Assembly: GCA_016186375.1 (NCBI GenBank)
Contig: JACPLS010000088.1
Span: 1-5,369, forward strand
DNA: 5,369 nucleotides
Reading direction: 5' to 3'
Source: Candidatus Pacearchaeota archaeon
GTDB taxonomy: Archaea; Nanobdellota; Nanobdellia; Pacearchaeales; GW2011-AR1
Shown here: positions 1 to 4,760 of the stretch, in pieces
Position numbering within the stretch: the first letter of the stretch is position 1
How the letters are laid out: the number at the start of each line of letters is the position of its first letter
Program-made: the position numbers and the translations under genes
Notes under the pieces: generated by a model
The model's database searches: none
What the model was told of the DNA's origin: nothing
Seen by the model: the letters and a program-made list of their open reading frames with translations, nothing else

Positions 1-1
1 A

Positions 2-82
2 GCAGTGATATCTGATTTTGTAGGAACGAGGTTTATGATTCAGAAGAAATCAACTATACAGCAGCCTGCGGCTGCTGAATGA
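2..82 (+). CDS. C-terminal end of an unrecognised protein (partial at left edge)
   Basis: Only one of the three forward frames is open from the left edge; it gives 26 residues starting AVISDFVGTRFMIQKKS and ending QQPAAAE, then TGA at 80-82. The other two forward frames stop within the first 15 bases. The tail reads like a natural C-terminus: a short hydrophobic/basic stretch followed by a Gln-Pro-Ala-rich, acidic end. The family is not recognisable from so little sequence. The QQPAAA codons are CAG CAG CCT GCG GCT GCT, unusually GC-rich compared with the rest of the window, and form a perfect hairpin at DNA level. The downstream gene (ogg) is 132 bases away with its own promoter, so the two are probably separate units. 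It could also be a chance open frame. Confidence 0.45.
   Translation, partial: AVISDFVGTRFMIQKKSTIQQPAAAE
59..77 (+). repeat. GC-rich hairpin at the 3' end of the partial gene
   Basis: CAGCAGCC and GGCTGCTG form a perfect 8-bp inverted repeat around a 3-base loop (TGC). It lies inside the last codons of the partial gene and stands out sharply from the AT-rich surroundings. No T-run follows at once (the next bases are AATGATAAATGGGG), so it is not a classical intrinsic terminator; T-rich sequence begins only at about 100. It could stabilise the mRNA 3' end or be a by-product of the QQPAAA coding sequence. Confidence 0.6.
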
Positions 83-139
83 TAAATGGGGAATGTTAAA
101 TTTGATATAGTTATTATTGATTTATTTTAATAAGGATTC

Positions 140-198
140 AATTGTTAATTGGTTTAGAGAAATTAAGGTTTTCGAAATCAAAAAGTATATTAACAATT
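140..198. repeat. 10-bp inverted repeat flanking the ogg promoter
   Basis: AATTGTTAAT (140-149) and ATTAACAATT (189-198) are perfect reverse complements separated by 39 bases. The second arm covers the end of the TATA-like box and the bases before the predicted transcription start. A regulator bound there would block initiation, but no regulator is known and the arms are low-complexity AT-rich DNA. Apart from this and the promoter, the 83-214 stretch holds nothing I can recognise. Confidence 0.35.
180..193 (+). promoter_or_regulatory. Probable archaeal promoter (TATA box) of ogg
   Basis: GTATATTAA lies at 185-193, which is -30 to -22 from the ogg ATG, preceded by A-rich sequence (180-184) and a CGAAA at 173-177 that could serve as a BRE. 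With an archaeal TATA box at this distance, transcription would start on or just before the ATG, giving a leaderless message. This agrees with the absence of a well-spaced Shine-Dalgarno sequence: the only candidate, GTGAG at 208-212, ends two bases before the ATG, too close to act. Confidence 0.5.
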
Positions 199-214
199 AT
201 TTATATTGTGAGAT

Positions 215-820
215 ATGCGAGACATATTAAAAAAGGAATATAGAGAAAATAAAGAGAAAATTATTAAGAGATTAGAAGAATTTAAAGATTTACCTAGGAA
301 AGAATATATTTATGAGTATATTTTTTGCCTTTTAACTCCACAAAGTAACGCAAAAAAGTGCTGGCAAGCTGTTGAGGAAATTAAAAAACTGGATAAGATA
401 GATAAAGACTTGATAATTTCTATCATAAGAACTAAAACAAGATTTCATAATAATAAATCTAAATTTATCATTGAGGCGTTAAAGAATTGGATAAATGTTG
501 AAAAAAGATTAATAGATGAGAGGGATATTATTAAATTGAGAAACTGGCTTGCAGAAAATGTTATGGGATATGGCCTAAAAGAAGCTTCCCACTTTTTAAG
601 AAATATAGGGAAATCTGAAAATAAGATTGCAATACTCGACAGGCACATATTAAAGAATTTAATGGATCTAGATGTTATTAATGAGGATAAGATAAGAAAT
701 AAGAATAATTATTTTAATTTTGAACAAAGGTTTATTTCATTTTCATCAGAGATTGGTATTCCGTTGGATCATCTGGATCTTTTATTTTGGAGCAAAGAAA
801 ATGGAGAAATTTTTAAGTAA
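215..820 (+). CDS. ogg: N-glycosylase/DNA lyase, Ogg2-type 8-oxoguanine DNA glycosylase
   Basis: A bifunctional base-excision repair enzyme of the HhH-GPD superfamily, Ogg2 family. It removes 8-oxoguanine from DNA and cleaves the backbone by beta-elimination. The 201-residue length is usual for Ogg2 and shorter than eukaryotic OGG1. Visible motifs are the N-terminal LLTPQSNAKKCW (39-50), the helix-hairpin-helix around GYGLKEASHFLRN (118-130) with Lys122 as the expected Schiff-base nucleophile, and ILDRHI (140-145) with Asp142 as the catalytic acid. GIPLDHLDLLFW (181-192) and a terminal lysine (Lys201) follow. In this family the C-terminal lysine is known to help tell 8-oxoguanine from guanine, so the protein looks complete and active. 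The ATG at 215 fits both family length and the TATA box upstream. The stop codon overlaps the convergent MOSC gene by 8 bp. Confidence 0.93.
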   Translation: MRDILKKEYRENKEKIIKRLEEFKDLPRKEYIYEYIFCLLTPQSNAKKCWQAVEEIKKLDKIDKDLIISIIRTKTRFHNNKSKFIIEALKNWINVEKRLIDERDIIKLRNWLAENVMGYGLKEASHFLRNIGKSENKIAILDRHILKNLMDLDVINEDKIRNKNNYFNFEQRFISFSSEIGIPLDHLDLLFWSKENGEIFK

Positions 821-1301
821 CAAATTCATTAATTAAATCTCCTTTTCTTAACAATCCTTCCCGGATAACTTTGGCATACCATCCTCTTCTACAAACAAGC
901 GCTTTAACAAATTCAGAAATTCTCTCATTACCAATATAAGGAAGAGTTGATAAGACTTTGCAAGGCTTGCATATCTCACTAATTTCAATCTCTGCTACTC
1001 CAATAGAGTATTTTTTACCAATAGCAAAAGAACTATAAGGAATTCCTTTAGTGGTTATATTTTCTCCTAAATGACCTGATTCTACTGGCCATTCTTCAAT
1101 TTTTAATTCACAAATTGTTTCTAATGGTATGATAAGAACAGATCTATTAAACGTTCCTGATTTCCAATTTGTCCTAAAATGATTATAATCTCCTTCAAAA
1201 CCATTAAATGTAAGATTGCCGAATTCCACAGCCTTTTTTGGTAAACCTCTTTCTCCTTCAACTTTTGATTTTATATTTAATTGATATATTATGCCTTGCA
1301 T
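813..1301 (-). CDS. MOSC domain-containing protein
   Basis: A 162-residue stand-alone MOSC (molybdenum cofactor sulfurase C-terminal) domain. Seen in the sequence: an N-terminal strand MQGIIYQLNI, the glycine-rich GHLGENITTKGI (76-87), which is the family's hallmark GENxTTxG motif, a CKPC pair (Cys111, Cys114) following a beta-strand, and the closing RRGWYAKVIREG...GD (138-155). MOSC domains are thought to bind sulfur or a molybdenum cofactor through a conserved cysteine. Some (YiiM, YcbX) detoxify N-hydroxylated bases and related compounds, whereas others are uncharacterised. The substrate here cannot be read from sequence. The protein is shorter than YiiM and has no ferredoxin or MoaB partner fused. 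The ATG at 1301 is preceded by a TATA-like box at the right distance and no Shine-Dalgarno. The gene is convergent with ogg (8-bp overlap) and divergent from pyrH. Confidence 0.88.
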   Translation of the reverse strand: MQGIIYQLNIKSKVEGERGLPKKAVEFGNLTFNGFEGDYNHFRTNWKSGTFNRSVLIIPLETICELKIEEWPVESGHLGENITTKGIPYSSFAIGKKYSIGVAEIEISEICKPCKVLSTLPYIGNERISEFVKALVCRRGWYAKVIREGLLRKGDLINEFVT

Positions 1302-1322
1302 CTTTTATCTCAAAATTATAAA

Positions 1323-1330
1323 CTTATAAA
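1323..1330 (-). promoter_or_regulatory. Probable promoter of the MOSC gene
   Basis: On the minus strand TTTATAAG occupies -29 to -22 relative to the MOSC ATG, the position of an archaeal TATA box for a leaderless transcript. It sits inside a larger AT-rich symmetrical block (1323-1345), described separately. Confidence 0.5.
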
Positions 1331-1345
1331 TATTTATATTATAAG
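1323..1345. repeat. Inverted repeat and 12-bp palindrome in the divergent promoter region
   Basis: CTTATAA (1323-1329) and TTATAAG (1339-1345) form a 7-bp inverted repeat with a 9-base spacer. Within it ATAAATATTTAT (1326-1337) is a perfect 12-bp palindrome. A second copy of its first ten bases, ATAAATATTT, occurs at 1359-1368, 33 bp downstream. The block overlaps the MOSC TATA box and lies upstream of the pyrH promoter, so it could be an operator; AT-rich DNA also yields such symmetry by chance. Confidence 0.4.
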
Positions 1346-1408
1346 TATAACGAGGAACATAAATATTTGAGTATTGGTTTTATGAAATATCGAAAATCTT
1401 ACATGATG

Positions 1409-1423
1409 TGAAAGATTTAAATA
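1409..1423 (+). promoter_or_regulatory. Probable promoter of pyrH
   Basis: ATTTAAATA at 1415-1423 lies -30 to -22 from the pyrH ATG, preceded by the purine-rich GTGAAAG (1408-1414 region), which fits a BRE-TATA pair. The start codon has no spaced Shine-Dalgarno (AGGA is directly against the ATG), so a leaderless transcript is expected. Confidence 0.5.
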
Positions 1424-1444
1424 AACTCTTATTTTATTATAGGA

Positions 1445-2140
1445 ATGAATGGGAAAAAGGTTATGGTGATTAGCTTAGGTGGAAGTGTGATTATACCTGA
1501 AGGTGGAATGAATATAAAATTTCTTGAAAAATTCAAAAAAATTCTTAGGAGATATTATAGAACGCATAGATTTGTTGTTGTTTGTGGTGGAGGTTCCATA
1601 GCTAGGAAATATATATCCGTATTAAGAGATGAAGGCAAGTCTGTAAGAGAGCAATCTCTGGCAGGAATAAGAGCAACAAGAATGAATGCTGCTTTTTTGA
1701 TGCAGGTTTTTGGAGAAGAGGCCAACGATTCTTTGCCACTTAATATGGAAGAGGTAAGAGATAATTTATTCAAGAATAAAGTTGTTTTTTGTGGTGCTTT
1801 ACGTTATTCGCAGAGATCAACATCTGACAGCACTTCAGCACAGCTAGCAAATTTTCTTAATGGAGATTTAATTAATATAACGAATGTAAAAGGTCTTTAT
1901 TCTTCTGATCCCAACAAGAATAAGTATGCTAAATTTATTCCTAAAATAAACTGGAAAGATTTCGAGTTAATGGCACTTAAGATAAAGTTTGCTGCAGGTC
2001 AGCATTTTGTTCTTGACCAAAATGCCGCCATACTTATAAGGAAACATAAAATTCCTACTTATATTATTGATGATAATACAGAAAATTTAGGAAGGATTTT
2101 GAAGGGAGAGAAATTTAGCGGGACATTGATAAGGGATTAA
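1445..2140 (+). CDS. pyrH: Uridylate (UMP) kinase, archaeal type
   Basis: A cytosolic amino-acid-kinase-family enzyme that phosphorylates UMP to UDP with ATP, in pyrimidine nucleotide synthesis. At 231 residues it has the usual archaeal PyrH length. The landmarks occur in order: an N-terminal phosphate-binding strand-loop MVISLGGSV (7-15), CGGGSIARKYI (47-57), the UMP-side TRMNA (78-82), and RSTSDSTSAQLAN (124-136). After these come NVKGLYSSDPNKNK (147-160), which matches the VxGxYxxDP ATP-site motif, GQHFVLDQNAA (185-195), and the terminal GEKFSGTLIRD. The segment STSDSTSA replaces the more usual STDAVAA but keeps its aspartate (Asp128). Other members of the fold, such as isopentenyl phosphate kinase or carbamate kinase, fit less well because TRMNA and the terminal GE..GTLI are UMP-kinase features. 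The gene is alone on its strand, convergent with the speD-speE gene. Confidence 0.9.
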   Translation: MNGKKVMVISLGGSVIIPEGGMNIKFLEKFKKILRRYYRTHRFVVVCGGGSIARKYISVLRDEGKSVREQSLAGIRATRMNAAFLMQVFGEEANDSLPLNMEEVRDNLFKNKVVFCGALRYSQRSTSDSTSAQLANFLNGDLINITNVKGLYSSDPNKNKYAKFIPKINWKDFELMALKIKFAAGQHFVLDQNAAILIRKHKIPTYIIDDNTENLGRILKGEKFSGTLIRD

Positions 2141-2165
2141 TCTTTTATTCTCGTTATTTCTTTGC
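2141..2165 (+). terminator. Possible pyrimidine-rich terminator of pyrH
   Basis: The 25 bases directly after the pyrH stop are almost all pyrimidine with several short T-runs (for example TCTTTTATTCTC and TTATTTCTTTG) and no stem before them. Archaeal transcription commonly ends on T-rich tracts without a hairpin. On the opposite strand this tract is A-rich, so it is unlikely to end the convergent speD-speE transcript, which may run into pyrH. Confidence 0.4.
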
Positions 2166-2170
2166 TAGAA

Positions 2171-3241
2171 TTATTTTTTGCGACTAGCTGCGAATATCCA
2201 GTTACAACAGTAAGAAGGAATGAAAGATTTTAAAAAGGTTGTTTGAACAAAATATGTTTTCAATAGTTTTTCTACCAATTTTAATGTTTCAGTATCTCCT
2301 TCTGGTGAGCATTGCATAGAAAGGAATCCGTCAGATTTTAGATTATTTTGAATATTAAGAAAAATCTTTCTCAAAAAATTCTCTCGACTAACTTTTATTG
2401 GTTTATTAGGATGAGATGTTAAATCATAGATTATGGCATCGAATTTATTTTTCTTATTCAGGTATTTAGAAGCATTACTAATAACAACATCTACTTTTTG
2501 GCTATTCAATGCATTGCCCCATATTTCTGGCATAAATTTTTTGCACGCTTCAATAACCTCTCTGTCAATATCGCACACAATAACTTCTTTTACGTCGTTT
2601 TTTATTAATTCATTAGCAACACCTCCATCTCCGCCGCCGAGAATCAACACTTTATCTATTTTACTGCCTTGCTTTACAATTGGAGTTACAAGACTGGAAT
2701 TATAGATGTGAGCGTCTTTTTCAGCTATCTGCAAATCATAATCCAAAAACAACATTTTTCCAAAATACTCGTTTTCTATAATGTCTATTTGTTGATATTT
2801 TGATTTTCTACTAAATAGTTTTTTCTTAATATGGTACTTTATTATTAATCCCTGAGATAAAGACCCATTCATCCAGTCTCTTTCCTGTTCAAGTTCAGAT
2901 ATATCCTTTCCGCGCAACAATTCTTTCGTTTGCAATAACTCTAGTTTTAACTTCTTTGTGATGTCCCTCATCACATTACGTGGATTTCCAAAACAAGTAT
3001 AACAATCAAAACTTAAATGGTTATACTCTGGATAGGTATGCAATATGATGTGCGATTCGCCTAAAACTGCAATTATTGTTAGTCCGTAGGGAGTGAACCT
3101 ATGAATTTTTGTTTTATCTGAAAAACCATTTTTTATTGCAACTTCCTCAAGATGTTTTTCCAGTTTTCTCCAATTATTTATTAATTTTTTGTCCTTAGTT
3201 TTAAATTCTGCCAATATATGTTTTCCGCCTGCTCTTATCAT
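2171..3241 (-). CDS. speD-speE: Fused S-adenosylmethionine decarboxylase / spermidine synthase-like aminopropyltransferase
   Basis: A 356-residue two-domain polyamine enzyme. Residues 1-115 or so are a SpeD-type, pyruvoyl-dependent AdoMet decarboxylase. TPYG is at 50-53, and GESHIILH (61-68) holds the Glu62-Ser63 self-cleavage site, Ser63 becoming the pyruvoyl group. His68 and Cys83 (YTCFG) complete the set known from Thermotoga SpeD, at the same numbers. Residues 130-356 are an aminopropyltransferase, with the beta domain QIDIIENEYFGKMLFLD, AEKD with Asp176, the AdoMet-site LILGGGDGG (199-207), Asp224-Ile-Asp226, and IIYDLTSHP with catalytic Asp273. The fusion would make decarboxylated AdoMet and pass it to an amine acceptor. 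The acceptor (putrescine, agmatine or another) is not known. The SpeE half lacks the usual YHE after the first aspartate (YNS instead) and recalls eukaryotic spermine synthase. The ATG overlaps the gatE stop codon, so the two are translationally coupled. Confidence 0.92.
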   Translation of the reverse strand: MIRAGGKHILAEFKTKDKKLINNWRKLEKHLEEVAIKNGFSDKTKIHRFTPYGLTIIAVLGESHIILHTYPEYNHLSFDCYTCFGNPRNVMRDITKKLKLELLQTKELLRGKDISELEQERDWMNGSLSQGLIIKYHIKKKLFSRKSKYQQIDIIENEYFGKMLFLDYDLQIAEKDAHIYNSSLVTPIVKQGSKIDKVLILGGGDGGVANELIKNDVKEVIVCDIDREVIEACKKFMPEIWGNALNSQKVDVVISNASKYLNKKNKFDAIIYDLTSHPNKPIKVSRENFLRKIFLNIQNNLKSDGFLSMQCSPEGDTETLKLVEKLLKTYFVQTTFLKSFIPSYCCNWIFAASRKK

Positions 3242-4722
3242 TATTTCACAATTCTCTGGAGAATTTCCATTGCTTTTCTCTTATCAACAATTGAGCCTAG
3301 CTTTTGAATAACTAAACCCATATAAGCATTCGCTTTCATTCCAGGTTTTTCTTTAACAATTTTTTCTATTTCCTCTTCAAGTGAATCGTGGCTAATTTTT
3401 TCAATTTTCAAGGCTTCATCAATTGGAGTGCCTGATGCAATTTTTAACATAATTCCCTTTATATCGCTTTCAGAAATTTCTCCTTTGACTAATTTTTCGA
3501 GGATTGTTTCAAGAATTCTTTCACTTAAAATTGACCTTATTTCATCGATATTTTTCTTTAGCTTAGATGCAAATTCAGATCTCCATAAAGAGACCATTTT
3601 TGCGACTAGATTAGCATCTTTGTCGTAAACTCTCAATAGCGTGGAAAATTCATCCAGATTTTCATCCAAAATAAGGGAAATAAGTTCATCTGTCAATCCT
3701 TTCTTTTTTAGCTCTGAACTGATCTCATGCTTTAATTTAGGGAGTTTTTTCTTTATCTCATTAATCTTATCTCTACCAATTTTTAGAAGCTCGAGGTCAG
3801 TTTCTGGATACATTCTTGCTCCTGAAGGAATAGGGCGGAGAAATTCTGTTTCTCCATTTTCCAATGCTCCCCTTACATCTCCTATTTTTTTTCCATCTTT
3901 AATTTCTTGTAACTGTCTTTCTATTTCTTTTTTTACTGTGGAAATCATCATAGAAGGGTCCTGGAATCCTTTTATCTCTACTCTTTCATGGCCTTTGATG
4001 CTCATATTAATGTCTTGCCTTATAGTTCCTATGCCCCTTTTTACTTTACATGCCCGAAGTATTTCACCAATTTTCAAAGCTGACTCTTTTACTTGCTCTG
4101 GATTTTTTATATCTGGAGCAGTAGCAATTTCAATTAATGGTATACCTAGTCTATCAAGTCTGTAAGTTGCTGTTTTTTCATTTTTTTCTACTATTCTAGC
4201 AGCATCTTCTTCTAAACATACTGTATCAACTCTTATTTTTCCAGAACTTGTTTCAAGATAGCCGTCATGAGCTATAAGAATTGTTCTTTGAAAGCCAGAA
4301 GTATTAGAGCCATCTATAACAGTTTTTCTCATAATCTGGGAGAAGGGATAGATTTCACAATTTAACAATAAAGCAATTTTAAGAGCTTCTTCAAGAGCTA
4401 ATTCATTAATTGGATAGGGAGGGCATTCGTCTAGCTCAACAAGACATGTTGTATCTTTATATGCTTGATAAATAAAATTTCTACCTAGAGAAGCTTCATG
4501 TGTGACTGCCACATCAATCTCTCCTGTTTCACCTGCGACAGCATGTAATTTTCTATTAATTGAGAAATGAGGTTCATCGCTTCTCAAATAGGATGGGCAA
4601 TTACAGAATAATTTTTTTCCAGTGTCTAATTGCTGATGAATTTCTAGGCCTGCTTTAAAGCCGAGTTTTGAATAGTCTATTTCAAGACTTTTATTTTCAA
4701 TTTCTTTTATTGCTTTTACCAT
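3241..4722 (-). CDS. gatE: Glu-tRNA(Gln) amidotransferase subunit E, lacking the GAD insertion domain
   Basis: The transamidating subunit of the archaeal GatDE complex, which converts Glu-tRNA(Gln) to Gln-tRNA(Gln) using ammonia released by GatD. The family is set by LGFKAGLEIHQQLDT (20-34, with Glu27 and His29 of the catalytic pocket), KLFCNCP (37-43), DTTCLVELDECPP (90-102), IDGSNTSGFQRT (136-147), CLEEDAARI (169-177), YRLDRLGIPLIEIATAPDI (187-205), KRGIGTIRQDIN (228-239) and RPIPSGARMYPETDL (296-310). These match GatE rather than bacterial GatB. A helical and YqeY-like tail follows (about 311-493) and ends normally. GatE is usually about 620-635 residues; here the AspRS-like GAD domain expected between about 275 and 290 is absent and the flanks join directly (EIKDGKKIGDVRGALENGE). 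Residues 1-15 are a short lysine-rich extension. gatD is not in the window. The gene lies 38 bp after the synthetase-like gene and overlaps speD-speE by one base. Confidence 0.93.
   Translation of the reverse strand: MVKAIKEIENKSLEIDYSKLGFKAGLEIHQQLDTGKKLFCNCPSYLRSDEPHFSINRKLHAVAGETGEIDVAVTHEASLGRNFIYQAYKDTTCLVELDECPPYPINELALEEALKIALLLNCEIYPFSQIMRKTVIDGSNTSGFQRTILIAHDGYLETSSGKIRVDTVCLEEDAARIVEKNEKTATYRLDRLGIPLIEIATAPDIKNPEQVKESALKIGEILRACKVKRGIGTIRQDINMSIKGHERVEIKGFQDPSMMISTVKKEIERQLQEIKDGKKIGDVRGALENGETEFLRPIPSGARMYPETDLELLKIGRDKINEIKKKLPKLKHEISSELKKKGLTDELISLILDENLDEFSTLLRVYDKDANLVAKMVSLWRSEFASKLKKNIDEIRSILSERILETILEKLVKGEISESDIKGIMLKIASGTPIDEALKIEKISHDSLEEEIEKIVKEKPGMKANAYMGLVIQKLGSIVDKRKAMEILQRIVK
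3246..3249 (-). promoter_or_regulatory. Weak Shine-Dalgarno (GTGA) for the speD-speE start
   Basis: Reading the minus strand, GTGA is followed by AAAT and then ATG at the overlapping TAATG junction. GTGA pairs with the UCAC of the archaeal 16S rRNA 3' end, and the spacing of four bases is usual for that register. This is the only start in the window with such a site, matching its internal position in an operon. Confidence 0.4.
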
Positions 4723-4743
4723 AAATTATTAATAGAAATCAGG

Positions 4744-4752
4744 TTATTAAAA
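4744..4752 (-). promoter_or_regulatory. Possible promoter of gatE, also a T-run after the upstream gene
   Basis: In the 38-bp gap the minus strand reads TTTTAATAA at -30 to -22 from the gatE ATG, the same position as the TATA-like boxes of the other first genes here. The same T-run (T5 at 4753-4749) comes just after the stop of the synthetase-like gene and could help end that transcript. No Shine-Dalgarno precedes gatE. gatE may therefore start its own leaderless message, although read-through from upstream is not excluded. Confidence 0.4.
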
Positions 4753-4760
4753 ACTATTGC

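Noticed and set aside
59..90. Intrinsic (hairpin plus T-run) terminator
   Set aside because: The hairpin is real, but no T-tract follows it within the expected distance and it lies before the stop codon.
445..648. A 67-codon open frame on the minus strand inside ogg
   Set aside because: Antisense to the conserved HhH region of ogg; explained by that gene.
1555..1773. A 72-codon open frame on the minus strand inside pyrH
   Set aside because: Antisense shadow of the UMP kinase; no initiation signals or motifs.
1445..2140. Isopentenyl phosphate kinase or another amino-acid-kinase family member
   Set aside because: TRMNA and the terminal GE-x-x-GTLI pattern, and overall length, point to archaeal UMP kinase.
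2433..2705. A 90-codon open frame on the + strand, antisense to speD-speE
   Set aside because: A shadow of the aminopropyltransferase domain with a hydrophobic low-complexity translation and no family signal.
3428..3628. A 66-codon open frame on the + strand inside gatE
   Set aside because: Antisense to the helical tail of gatE, with no independent evidence.
3641..4165. A 174-codon open frame on the + strand, antisense to gatE
   Set aside because: It lies wholly inside a confidently identified gene; its Ser/Phe/Ile-rich composition is what the complement of a Lys/Glu-rich protein gives, and it shows no known motif or promoter.
3241..4722. Bacterial-type GatB instead of GatE
   Set aside because: The length near 490 suggests GatB, but HQQLDT, DTTCLVELDE, IDGSNTSGFQRT and ARMYPETD are GatE motifs, whereas GatB has YRYFPEPDL and a different N-terminal pattern.
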